IMG/VR virus record: IMGVR_UViG_3300005525_000062
Span: 1-34,488 of that record
Length of the DNA: 34,488 bases
Direction: 5' to 3' (one strand)
Source of the DNA: a virus
Below are positions 14,744-23,348 of this stretch, one piece after another (within the stretch, counting starts at the first letter, position 1; each line of letters opens with the position of its first letter). The notes beneath the pieces were generated by a model, which was not told the DNA's origin, made no database searches, and was given only the letters and a program-made list of their open reading frames with translations. The translations under genes were made by a program, and so were the position numbers.

Positions 14744-15002
14744 CATCTTCGCTCTTCGCGGTGATCCTGAAACGACTGACATGGATGTGGTTGAGACCCT
14801 CGGACTTGATCCCAAGGTAGCCCATACTCCGGAAATTAACGATGCAGCTATCAACAAGATGTATCATGAGAACGTCAACTCATACTTGAAGAATGGTATG
14901 CAGCGTCCCGAAGCAGAAGACCTTGCTGAGTTTCATCGCCAAGCAGCAATTGCCTCGGTGAAAGCAGCTATTCGCGATCAGCGTAAAGATTTGACAGTAT
15001 AA
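14709..15002 (+). CDS. Hypothetical protein, 97 aa
   Basis: AAGGAAACTAAAG precedes ATG at 14709 inside the end of the previous gene. The product is a soluble helical protein of 97 residues beginning MSKTPLPLRNYNIFALRGD, with a C-terminal helix rich in Ala and charged residues (EFHRQAAIASVKAAIRDQRK). It is the last plus-strand gene; the shared terminator begins 8 bases after its stop. No family recognised. Confidence 0.65.
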   Translation: MSKTPLPLRNYNIFALRGDPETTDMDVVETLGLDPKVAHTPEINDAAINKMYHENVNSYLKNGMQRPEAEDLAEFHRQAAIASVKAAIRDQRKDLTV

Positions 15003-15009
15003 AAAGAAA

Positions 15010-15045
15010 AAACCCCTATTACTCGTTGCTGAGTAGTAGGGGTTT
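15010..15045. terminator. Bidirectional terminator between the convergent gene blocks
   Basis: A 15-pair stem (AAACCCCTA with TAGGGGTTT outside, TACTC with GAGTA inside, one T-G pair between) closes a GTTGCT loop. On the minus strand it is followed by TTTTTTCTTTTT, an excellent terminator tail for the late block. On the plus strand the T tail is short (TTT then AAAATTT), so it is weaker there. It lies 8 bases after the last plus gene and 10 before the end of the last minus gene. Confidence 0.85.
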
Positions 15046-15055
15046 AAAATTTCAA

Positions 15056-18000
15056 TTACATCGGAGTATCTCCGTTAGGATCCCAACCGCGCCAGTTCAC
15101 ACCAGCTTTGAACGGGACAGGATTTGATGCGGGCAAATTATCAGACGGGAAAGGATTATCCCAACTGTCTTCCACATCGTCTTTTGTCGTCTTCGAAGGG
15201 ACCAATTTATCATCTTCTTTAACTGGGGCCGCCTTAGCTGCAGGAATTACTTTGCCAATCTTCTCCGGAGTTGCAGGACGCTTACCGCCACCCGCCGACA
15301 TCTGAAGGATACCACCCTTACGAGTAGCTTGATAAAGAACACGTTCTGCATTTGTAACTCGTTGCTCAAAATTAGCCAACCATCCGTCAAGCTTACTGTC
15401 AACACCTTTAACACGAAGCAGACGCTCAGCCAATTCCATCAATTTAGGAAAGTTCTCCGGCTTAACGGCCAGATACTTCCGTTCACTGAACGGGAGACTA
15501 TCAGGCTCAACCCAACCAAGCTTTTCAGCTTCATCGAGGATAGCGTTGATATTGGCTTTGAACTTCTCCCATTGCATTTCAGGAGCGACTTCTTGCTTAG
15601 TTGATTCATCGATGGCATTCTTGAACATAGAGCTCGTAGTTTTGCCCTTGAATGTAATCTCTGTGGACGGTCGGCTCGTCTTCCCCTTACCGCTACGCGC
15701 ATTCGCCATCCGCATGAAGACTCGATCTTTGTAAGTGTCATCAGCGACTTTGAAATAGAACTCATCAAGTACAGCACCGAGGACAGGGAACTCACCCTCC
15801 GCACCAATACCGACAGGCTCTCCGCGCTCTTTCACAGTGTTGATTGCACGATTACGGGCATCATCCATAGACTTCTTGATCTTGGTACCCATCTTCTTCA
15901 TCTCTTTAATTGCAGCCGGAATCGCCACGTTATTGTAGAGATTACGATATACCATCGCCTGACCCGGAGTAGAGACGATCGAATCGTGGACCCAAGTAAC
16001 AGGCCTCGGAAGCGAGCGCTCACGGTTAGCAGCAATAGTTGTCATCTTGACAAGATCTCCGTCAAGCGACTGGATGGTCAGAACAACTGCCTGACGAGCC
16101 ATCGACATACCAAGAGGATTGTGGAAGTCGTCGTGCTTCTGTTCCTTCCTATTGAAGAAACGCTGAATACCAACCCCTTGCTTCATCTGCCCTTTAGCGT
16201 GCTGAGGCATGAATTGAAGCTCGTACGAAGGCACTTGCGTCTCTTGCCCAGTCTCCGGGTTAATAAACGTATGAAGGTGGACATTCGGAATCTTCTGAAT
16301 GACTTCTTTCCCATTCACTTCTTTTGTGAACGAACTCGTGTTAGGCGTATTCGTCCCGACAATAGACACACCAGTAGGTGTAATAACGTACGTATCGCCT
16401 GTGACACCCTCGATAAGCATTGGCGAGTTATACAAGGCAAATGCTCGACCAATACGCTTCATTGTAGAAGCTGATTCCGTACCGACAAGTTGTCGAAGAG
16501 TCATCTCAACACCTGACGCCAGATCAACAGAAGCTTCTGACGGATTCTTGTAAACATTTGACAGGTGTTTTACATACAAAGACGAGTAAAGAGTGTCTCC
16601 ATCAAGCAGAGAAGCCATAACGTCACCGAACATACTGGCATCTTTACCATAGCTGTTCTGCATCAGCGGCGCTTTACCGAAGTCTTTTGCCACTCCATTT
16701 TCTTTGTCTGGATGCAGTGTAGCCGCTTCCTTCCAGAAAGATTTCCAAGCTTCGGCTTTCTCAGGGGAGTCAGAAGCTTCTTCAAGATACTTGTTTAGGT
16801 TGTCGGTGACAGTATCCATGAAGTAACGGCGCATGTCATTGATATCTGGGTTGGCCATCGATAGACGAGTAAGAGCATCGCTCGAGCTGGACGGGCCTTC
16901 CAGACCAAAGAACAAAGCCTGAAGGAAAATACCGTTCTGATTACCGTCATCGAACACATGATGAGTCAGCGGCATAGAACTACGCTTAATTTCAGGCGTA
17001 TCAAAAGCAGCCTTCATCTTAGCGAAGTCATCCAGCAAATTCAAAGTACCAAGAGCTTCACCTTTTTCTGTGCTGACCCACAGCCCCATCATCTCCATAT
17101 CAGGTTGTTGCTGCGGATTCTCTAGGAAATTATTGTACTTGACGCCCAAGTCAGCCAAACGGGAACCGATGGCAGGGGTGTACAACTGGATCGCATCGTT
17201 GATCGGCAGCTTGACCACATTCTTAATAGAGCTATCCAAGGCAGTGTAATAGAACAGAACTGCACTGTGCATAGCACCAAGAGCCGACAATTCGAGCGGA
17301 CTCATCTTTGTCAGTTTTTCGTTAACACCTTGTCCGGTACCGCCAAAAGTCAGGCGAGAACGCTCTTTGAGTCGAGCAATCTGGTCAGGATCAAACAGAG
17401 AATCAACGCGGATAGGATCTTGCGCGGCCATGCCGAGAACATCGCGGATGACGTTCTTCGAGCCCATATAGTCAAGGTCGTAGCTGTTGACAAAGAAGCG
17501 CTGATTAGCCAGCGAGTGCATGAACTCACCGTATCGAAGACCAGTCTTATCCTGAAGAGACTTCATAGCAAATTCAACCTTTGCTTTCTCTTCCATCATG
17601 ACTTGCTTCGCTTTATAGCTCTTGATCGCTTCAAAGGCTTTTACGTGGCGGGGATCATCTTTGTTATAACCCTCGGGAACGTCTACCTCAGCTTTCGCTT
17701 TCATGTAGGCACCCCTATGCAGGCCATTACGTTGGGCCAACGGATGATTGCTGTACAAGAACTCGCCAGTCTCAGGATCGCTTTCGACAAATTCCTTACT
17801 AAAAACAAGATCGAGTTCCATCTGTTTTCGCTTGAGATCTTTTGCGCGGAACACATACGCAATACCACCAAGGATATTCTTAGTGACGTCAGCGGCGCGA
17901 GTAACAACCTGCGGAGTAGACACTGATTTAGACGTCATCCGAGGCTTACGAGCAGAGAAGTTGGCACCAGTGGCTGTCGGAGCAATAGACGAGGCACTCC

Positions 18001-19102
18001 GTTTAGTCTCCCCAGCGATAGCATCCGAAACGAGTTCGAGATTCATAGCGGTACGCTTCATTTCAGGCGAAGCAACAAGGATCTTATTACCGCTGTCAGG
18101 ATCAACAGCAACTTGAAGATCACCCCGCTGCCATGCATCAGTAATCAAAGCCTTGGCCATGTACTGCGCGTCAGCCCCGTCGAGCGGAAGACCCGACGAG
18201 CGAATACCATTCTTTATGAAGTGAGCCACACTGTTGATGGCATCCGACATGAACTCAGAACCATCAGGAGCTTCATTAGTTACGTTCGATTCGCCAGTTG
18301 TTTTATCTTTCTTTTTGACGCCCATCTGAGCAACTGTCTGATTAAGAGCAAGCCCACCAACCGTAGCCACAATATTAGCAGTCTCTCGATCGACACGACC
18401 GAGCTTTTCAAGGATGCTAACCCCTGGCGCAACTACGCGACCCATATCATCAACAGCAGAAGCTGCTTTAGTTTCGTTTGTCATCAGTGCAGTATAAGCA
18501 TTGTTGACGACAATGCCGAGAGGCGAGCCGACTTGATCGACAAAGCGTTTAAATCCCGAAGCAGAGGCAGCCCATTTTTCTTTAGTGCGGGCATCACCGA
18601 GGAATCCAACTTTAGAAGCACGATCTTCAAGCAACTGAGAAACAGCCGATTGGGCGCCGTAAGGATTCTGAGCGACCTCGTAGATGGCTTTGCTGGTATC
18701 ATTAAATCCGTAGCGCTCTAAAGCAAGCTGCTGATTGTAGGCATCCATCGGAATTTCTTCCGTCAGCAACTGCTCTGGATTGTTCGGATCGACAACGGGA
18801 TTACCTTGCTCGTCTAGCACCGGGCGAACTCGTGTTTGAGGCGCAAAAGGAACATTCGAGTAAGCAGCAACATCTTCCGGAGTTTCCATCAGCGGAAGAT
18901 CAGCGGTCATGAATTCCTGGACACGCGCAGGAACTTCACGCATCGGAGGAACTTCAGGAACTGCCTGGATAGCTTCTTGAATAGCTTGTTGGGGGTTAGG
19001 CACCCCCAGAGCCGTATTAGCGTTACTCAGCAGATCAGTAATCGAAGCTCGAGCTTGAGTCTGTTCTACTGTAGGCCGCACTGTGCCTGTATACTTAGCC
19101 AT
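15056..19102 (-). CDS. Giant virion protein with T7-family RNA polymerase core; candidate virion RNA polymerase, 1348 aa
   Basis: Last gene of the ejection-protein block; AAAGGAC precedes the ATG. Residues about 530-1070 match the T7 RNA polymerase family in order. YDLDYMG (541-547) sits where T7 has DWRGRVY. Motif A is HVFDDGNQNGIF, with D719 matching D537. Motif B is KDFGKAPLMQNSYG, with K810 and Y818 at exact T7 spacing to K631 and Y639. TIQSLDGDLVKMTTI (1009-1023) matches T7 FVQSQDGSHLRKTVV. Motif C is VTWVHDSIVSTP, with D1040 matching D812. Both metal-binding Asp, the Lys and the Tyr are present. About 430 N-terminal and 280 C-terminal residues are extra, without known domains. N4 carries such an enzyme in its virion. 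Location in the particle is inferred. Confidence 0.85.
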   Translation of the reverse strand: MAKYTGTVRPTVEQTQARASITDLLSNANTALGVPNPQQAIQEAIQAVPEVPPMREVPARVQEFMTADLPLMETPEDVAAYSNVPFAPQTRVRPVLDEQGNPVVDPNNPEQLLTEEIPMDAYNQQLALERYGFNDTSKAIYEVAQNPYGAQSAVSQLLEDRASKVGFLGDARTKEKWAASASGFKRFVDQVGSPLGIVVNNAYTALMTNETKAASAVDDMGRVVAPGVSILEKLGRVDRETANIVATVGGLALNQTVAQMGVKKKDKTTGESNVTNEAPDGSEFMSDAINSVAHFIKNGIRSSGLPLDGADAQYMAKALITDAWQRGDLQVAVDPDSGNKILVASPEMKRTAMNLELVSDAIAGETKRSASSIAPTATGANFSARKPRMTSKSVSTPQVVTRAADVTKNILGGIAYVFRAKDLKRKQMELDLVFSKEFVESDPETGEFLYSNHPLAQRNGLHRGAYMKAKAEVDVPEGYNKDDPRHVKAFEAIKSYKAKQVMMEEKAKVEFAMKSLQDKTGLRYGEFMHSLANQRFFVNSYDLDYMGSKNVIRDVLGMAAQDPIRVDSLFDPDQIARLKERSRLTFGGTGQGVNEKLTKMSPLELSALGAMHSAVLFYYTALDSSIKNVVKLPINDAIQLYTPAIGSRLADLGVKYNNFLENPQQQPDMEMMGLWVSTEKGEALGTLNLLDDFAKMKAAFDTPEIKRSSMPLTHHVFDDGNQNGIFLQALFFGLEGPSSSSDALTRLSMANPDINDMRRYFMDTVTDNLNKYLEEASDSPEKAEAWKSFWKEAATLHPDKENGVAKDFGKAPLMQNSYGKDASMFGDVMASLLDGDTLYSSLYVKHLSNVYKNPSEASVDLASGVEMTLRQLVGTESASTMKRIGRAFALYNSPMLIEGVTGDTYVITPTGVSIVGTNTPNTSSFTKEVNGKEVIQKIPNVHLHTFINPETGQETQVPSYELQFMPQHAKGQMKQGVGIQRFFNRKEQKHDDFHNPLGMSMARQAVVLTIQSLDGDLVKMTTIAANRERSLPRPVTWVHDSIVSTPGQAMVYRNLYNNVAIPAAIKEMKKMGTKIKKSMDDARNRAINTVKERGEPVGIGAEGEFPVLGAVLDEFYFKVADDTYKDRVFMRMANARSGKGKTSRPSTEITFKGKTTSSMFKNAIDESTKQEVAPEMQWEKFKANINAILDEAEKLGWVEPDSLPFSERKYLAVKPENFPKLMELAERLLRVKGVDSKLDGWLANFEQRVTNAERVLYQATRKGGILQMSAGGGKRPATPEKIGKVIPAAKAAPVKEDDKLVPSKTTKDDVEDSWDNPFPSDNLPASNPVPFKAGVNWRGWDPNGDTPM

Positions 19103-19107
19103 ATTGC

Positions 19108-22100
19108 TTAGTCCTTTCCAGCAATTTGTTTTGAAACTGTCTCGGCTACAATTGGGAACGAGCCCGCCACAGGGAGGGATCGAACCACTTGTTTAGTACC
19201 TAGTTCGGTTTCACCGATTCCTAGATTGTACATGCCTCTAACAGTCCTATCTGCCCAATTGATAGGTGGGGCGTTACCTTTGAGTGTACTCCATGCCCAA
19301 GCAACAGGTTGCTCAGTCGGATCAATCACTCGTTGTTTGTAAATTGGCGAAATACCTTGCAGCACCTGATCGAATCGACCAAGAAGACCAGAGCCTTCGA
19401 TAGCTCTCTGCATCTCTTTTGCTTTTCCTTTGACGTACGGATTCTCGTCGTCCCCATACGACAGGATGTCCTTCAGGTTATTGGCGATATAAGCCATTGC
19501 AAGAGCACTCGCCATAACAGCAAACGCTTGGTAACGCATTCCTGCATTACCATCCTTGACATAATCAAAGTACAATCGCGGCAGGATATTGGCCGTCAAG
19601 CCAGCAATGAATCGGGTCATCGCTGTAAAGATCCGCAGATGAGGGTCATAATAGTACTTCGGCAGATTACCTGATTGCGGATTGACAATCTTCGAATCGA
19701 CCATATTGCGTAGAGTAGTCAGCATGGTCTCGCGAAGCCATTGCGCATCAGGTTTAATGCCACTTTCATCTGTCCGCAGGAACTCAGTTTCCCTGGTGCC
19801 GATAGCGTCAATTACTGCGTTGACACGCTCGTTGTCGGGAATAAGCATTTGATCCATGATCTCAAGAGTTCTGGTTACATCCATACCGTACTTCTCAAGC
19901 TCATATAGAGCATAGTACTGATCTTTGCTTAGATTCTCGCCTGTCTCGAATCGAAGAGCACGTTCTGCAGGCGGAACAGCTTGGAGGACACCAATACGTT
20001 GGCGGATAATGTCAGCAGCAACTGAGAGAGCAGCGATACGGTTCGCATCAGTAACAGCCCGAAGACCGATCAACGACGCAAAGAAGTGCATTGTCTTCTT
20101 CATGTTCGCAGAAGCAATCTCAAACTTCGCTTGAGTATTGTACCCTGTATCATTGAAACCTAGTTTATCAAAAAGATTACGACCAATCAATTTACGATGC
20201 ATCTTTGTAATTTCTCTTTTGACGTCATCGATTTCTTTTTGACTAGGATTCTGCTTACTCTGAACATCATCAAGCTTCTTCTGAAGACGCACTACTTCTT
20301 GACGAACTTTCACGCTGGGATGTTCTCTAGCATAGTTCAACCCGAGACGGGCTACGGCAATAGATGTTCCCTTATTAAAGTCGCTCTTCCATTCTTTAAA
20401 GAAGTTAGTGATAGAGTCGCTCAATTGTGTTGTTACTTTTTCTCCGGGGGTACCTAATACCGCAATAGCAGATTCAGGGAGCGAGCTAACAGCCGCTTTA
20501 CCTAGCGAGGCCAGCATTGTTGCTGTAACACCCCAGCCAAGAACTTTTTCAATGAACGGATACGCTTCGAGTGAGTTGTACTGACCAGTAACAATCTTGT
20601 AGAAGTCTTGAGTGTTCTGGATCACATCTAACTTTTCTTGCTCAGATGCGAACTCACCATTCTTATCAGCCCAGTAAATCAATCGAGCCAAATTAGATCC
20701 ATCACGACCCATGTACAGTTCGTGGGAAGCATGCGAAGCAATCCGCTGCTTAAAGTTCTCGAACGAGTTAAACACGTTAGGTATAAACAGGGAAGCTAGC
20801 TTAGGATCACTGAACACACCATACGACTTCATGAACTCTTTAGCAGGACCGGCTAGAGCAGGATCGCCGCCAATCAGGTTGTTAACTGCCTGAGCTGCCT
20901 GCTGTTTGTCAGCACCGGCCTGAATCATCACAGAAGTAATTGCCGAGGCATTCCTAGCAATGATATACGGATCAACCATAGAGTCTTCAAAGACCGAAGA
21001 CAGACGTTCATACTGTTCTGTATTGATCCCTAGATCTTTCAGCATCCCAATGGCAGAACCCGACACACGACTAACCTCATCCATCCACGCTTGTAGACGC
21101 ACATTGGTAGGATTAGTTGAAGGAAGCCTCTCACCCTTACTCCACACATTTGTCCATGCGGATTGAACCATCTGTTCGACTCGAGTCGGAGAAGTCTTAA
21201 ACTCTGCAGCCAGCTCGTCGGCTCCTGTTGTACTCCATTCGCCAATAATTCTCTGACGGAAACCTTCCATATGATCGCCGGTCAGAGTCCCTTGTTTCAT
21301 AATCGATTTCAGAATAGGGAGGAAGGTCTTAAAGGTACCATCTGTTTTTCGCAGATCACGGACAGTCGTTTCAGCAAGACCTCGAACAAGACGAAGAGGA
21401 TCTTTCACAACAGACAAGAAGCCATTCCATTTTCCTGGACGACCCTGCATTTCCAGCAGATTCGGGATAGGATCGTTCGCGGGAAGCGCAATGGCTTTCT
21501 GAACACCGTCTAGAGCAGATACTGCGCCAAACTCACCCCGAGCAGCCTTTTGCCGCTGATCTGCTCGATAAGCCATCGAGTCAGCAATGTTTTTCTCATA
21601 CGCTCTTTTTGCATCTGCGGCTGAGTGCCAGGATGCCATGTCGAGAGCGACACCACCAACATCGAACGCACCACCCATAATCCCACCACCAATAGCAGCA
21701 TCAACAATAGCTTCATAGAAGCCTTTTTCATATCGTTGATCAATATCCCATTGGCCTGAAGATGCCATCATCTCAAGGAAGGTCTGAGCAGCTTCAGTAC
21801 CAGACTCAGAGACAGTGCCAAGACCGACCGACTTAAGAGCAGCCATCTTAGCTTCTTTGCTGGCAAAATGACGTTCGGCAAACTGAGCGCCAAAGCCGGC
21901 CAAATCAAGAATCTCTTTCTTAGTAGCGTTCTCAAGAACTTCCATTGCTGCTTCTCGATTAGCGTATTTGCCCGAGGCCAGCATAGCTGTCAGAACTTCT
22001 TCGCGCCCAACTTTACTAAATAGATTCGGGCCAGCAATCATCCCTTGAAGACCAATCCGATCGAGGACACCAGCACCAATACCGGCAGAAATGGCCAGTA

Positions 22101-23313
22101 CAGGATTTTTCTTGTCTTCATCTTGGTTCGAGTAGAACTGACCGACATACAGGGCACTTCCCGGAACAGCACTGAGAGCCATACCGCCCCAGCCACCAAT
22201 AGGCGCTGTAGCGATTGTAGCTCCAACTAGAACAGCCATGTGCGGGAGAGTCTGAGCGAGAAGATTACCTACATAGGTAGCTGAGTTCTCGATTGTACTC
22301 CAAGTGTCTTTGCCGGGAACATCACGAATCGAATTGATGATGTCGGGTGTAAGACCCTCTTCCATCTTCAAGCGTGCAACTTCGTTTTTGCTTTTTTCGG
22401 ACAGCCAAGCCCACTTAGCAGAGTCACCAACAATCTCGCCGATACCGTAGAAACCTTGCTTAAGGTTGATCCACCCCTTCTCTAAGGCTGTGCCTATTTG
22501 TTCGTGGGCATTGTTCATAATATCACGATCAGCCTTGCGGAATTCAACCGATCCGACGAAGTCAGGCGTAACTGCAGCAGTCCAAAGCTTGTCCCGTTCG
22601 GCTTCGAGCTTAGCTTGGAGCTTCACGCGCGTGTCTTCCCGCAGACTTGGATCTTCAAGTATCTTGGTCAGCCGGTTGATCTCGTCAACGGCTTCCTTGG
22701 CGGCAGCAACACCCACTATTTCTTTTGCTGCTTTGTACTGGATTTCATTTTGAGCGGCAAGTTTAGGGATGTACAACGGAGAGCCACCAGATTCTTCAAT
22801 CCGTTGCTTGTGCTCATCCATTGCAATTTTCATGACCGGGTCAGCAGAGGCCAACTCCGGAGCACCACGCATAAGAGCGCGTGCAATGCGGTGCTGACGG
22901 ATAGTATCTACGTCAGTATACATTGTGGGATCAGTGATGCCGAGGGTCTCAAGTGTTTTACCGAGACTATCACCACCAGCATTTTGCTGATCCATTAGTT
23001 CGCGGGAGTATCCGCCTGTTTTACCAGTGGAAACTAGCCTGTTAAACCCACCAGCCTTTTCTACCTTATCAACAACTTGCTGCGTACGATCCCCTGCCAC
23101 TTGTCCAGGAATAAAAATGCCCCCTTGAAACTTTGCGGTTTCGGGAGCATTAAATCCTGCAAGACGAACAGACTTACCATCGACTTTAACAGTGTCAGGG
23201 TCAATCTTAGTGACAGGAGAACTTAATGCCTTACCGTCTACAGATTCAATTGTCGATGGTGCCGCTTCGAAACGACTTGGATCCATCGAATTGATTGCTT
23301 CTTCGATATTCAT
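19108..23313 (-). CDS. Giant ejection/internal virion protein with N-terminal nuclease-like domain, 1401 aa
   Basis: GGAG precedes the ATG. Residues about 36-150 resemble staphylococcal nuclease: KIDPDTVKV (D40 as Asp21), VRLAGFNAPET (R50 and E58 as Arg35 and Glu43), and GGYSREL (R104 as Arg87). Asp40 of the enzyme is Asn here and the DGDT Gly is Pro. The rest is long, helical and Ala/Gly-rich. A hydrophobic glycine-rich stretch at about 349-395 and another near the C-terminus (YQAFAVMASALAMAYIANNL) could insert into membrane. These are features of large phage ejection proteins that build the channel across the cell envelope, as T7 gp15/gp16 do. The nuclease assignment is by motif only. Confidence 0.75.
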   Translation of the reverse strand: MNIEEAINSMDPSRFEAAPSTIESVDGKALSSPVTKIDPDTVKVDGKSVRLAGFNAPETAKFQGGIFIPGQVAGDRTQQVVDKVEKAGGFNRLVSTGKTGGYSRELMDQQNAGGDSLGKTLETLGITDPTMYTDVDTIRQHRIARALMRGAPELASADPVMKIAMDEHKQRIEESGGSPLYIPKLAAQNEIQYKAAKEIVGVAAAKEAVDEINRLTKILEDPSLREDTRVKLQAKLEAERDKLWTAAVTPDFVGSVEFRKADRDIMNNAHEQIGTALEKGWINLKQGFYGIGEIVGDSAKWAWLSEKSKNEVARLKMEEGLTPDIINSIRDVPGKDTWSTIENSATYVGNLLAQTLPHMAVLVGATIATAPIGGWGGMALSAVPGSALYVGQFYSNQDEDKKNPVLAISAGIGAGVLDRIGLQGMIAGPNLFSKVGREEVLTAMLASGKYANREAAMEVLENATKKEILDLAGFGAQFAERHFASKEAKMAALKSVGLGTVSESGTEAAQTFLEMMASSGQWDIDQRYEKGFYEAIVDAAIGGGIMGGAFDVGGVALDMASWHSAADAKRAYEKNIADSMAYRADQRQKAARGEFGAVSALDGVQKAIALPANDPIPNLLEMQGRPGKWNGFLSVVKDPLRLVRGLAETTVRDLRKTDGTFKTFLPILKSIMKQGTLTGDHMEGFRQRIIGEWSTTGADELAAEFKTSPTRVEQMVQSAWTNVWSKGERLPSTNPTNVRLQAWMDEVSRVSGSAIGMLKDLGINTEQYERLSSVFEDSMVDPYIIARNASAITSVMIQAGADKQQAAQAVNNLIGGDPALAGPAKEFMKSYGVFSDPKLASLFIPNVFNSFENFKQRIASHASHELYMGRDGSNLARLIYWADKNGEFASEQEKLDVIQNTQDFYKIVTGQYNSLEAYPFIEKVLGWGVTATMLASLGKAAVSSLPESAIAVLGTPGEKVTTQLSDSITNFFKEWKSDFNKGTSIAVARLGLNYAREHPSVKVRQEVVRLQKKLDDVQSKQNPSQKEIDDVKREITKMHRKLIGRNLFDKLGFNDTGYNTQAKFEIASANMKKTMHFFASLIGLRAVTDANRIAALSVAADIIRQRIGVLQAVPPAERALRFETGENLSKDQYYALYELEKYGMDVTRTLEIMDQMLIPDNERVNAVIDAIGTRETEFLRTDESGIKPDAQWLRETMLTTLRNMVDSKIVNPQSGNLPKYYYDPHLRIFTAMTRFIAGLTANILPRLYFDYVKDGNAGMRYQAFAVMASALAMAYIANNLKDILSYGDDENPYVKGKAKEMQRAIEGSGLLGRFDQVLQGISPIYKQRVIDPTEQPVAWAWSTLKGNAPPINWADRTVRGMYNLGIGETELGTKQVVRSLPVAGSFPIVAETVSKQIAGKD

Positions 23314-23324
23314 TAGTTCTCCTA

Positions 23325-23342
23325 TCTCGCATGCAAGCGAGA
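23325..23342 (-). promoter_or_regulatory. Short hairpin between two late virion genes
   Basis: TCTCGC and GCGAGA pair around TTGCAT in the 35-base gap between the transglycosylase protein and the 1401-residue protein, just before the GGAG ribosome site. There is no T tract, so it is not a terminator. An mRNA processing or translation-tuning hairpin is possible. Confidence 0.35.
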
Positions 23343-23348
23343 ATTATG

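Noticed and set aside
16299-18721. Several plus-strand open frames of 80-220 codons opposite the giant virion genes
   Set aside because: They are shadows of the long minus-strand genes, with no ribosome sites and Ser/Arg/Cys-rich nonsense composition.
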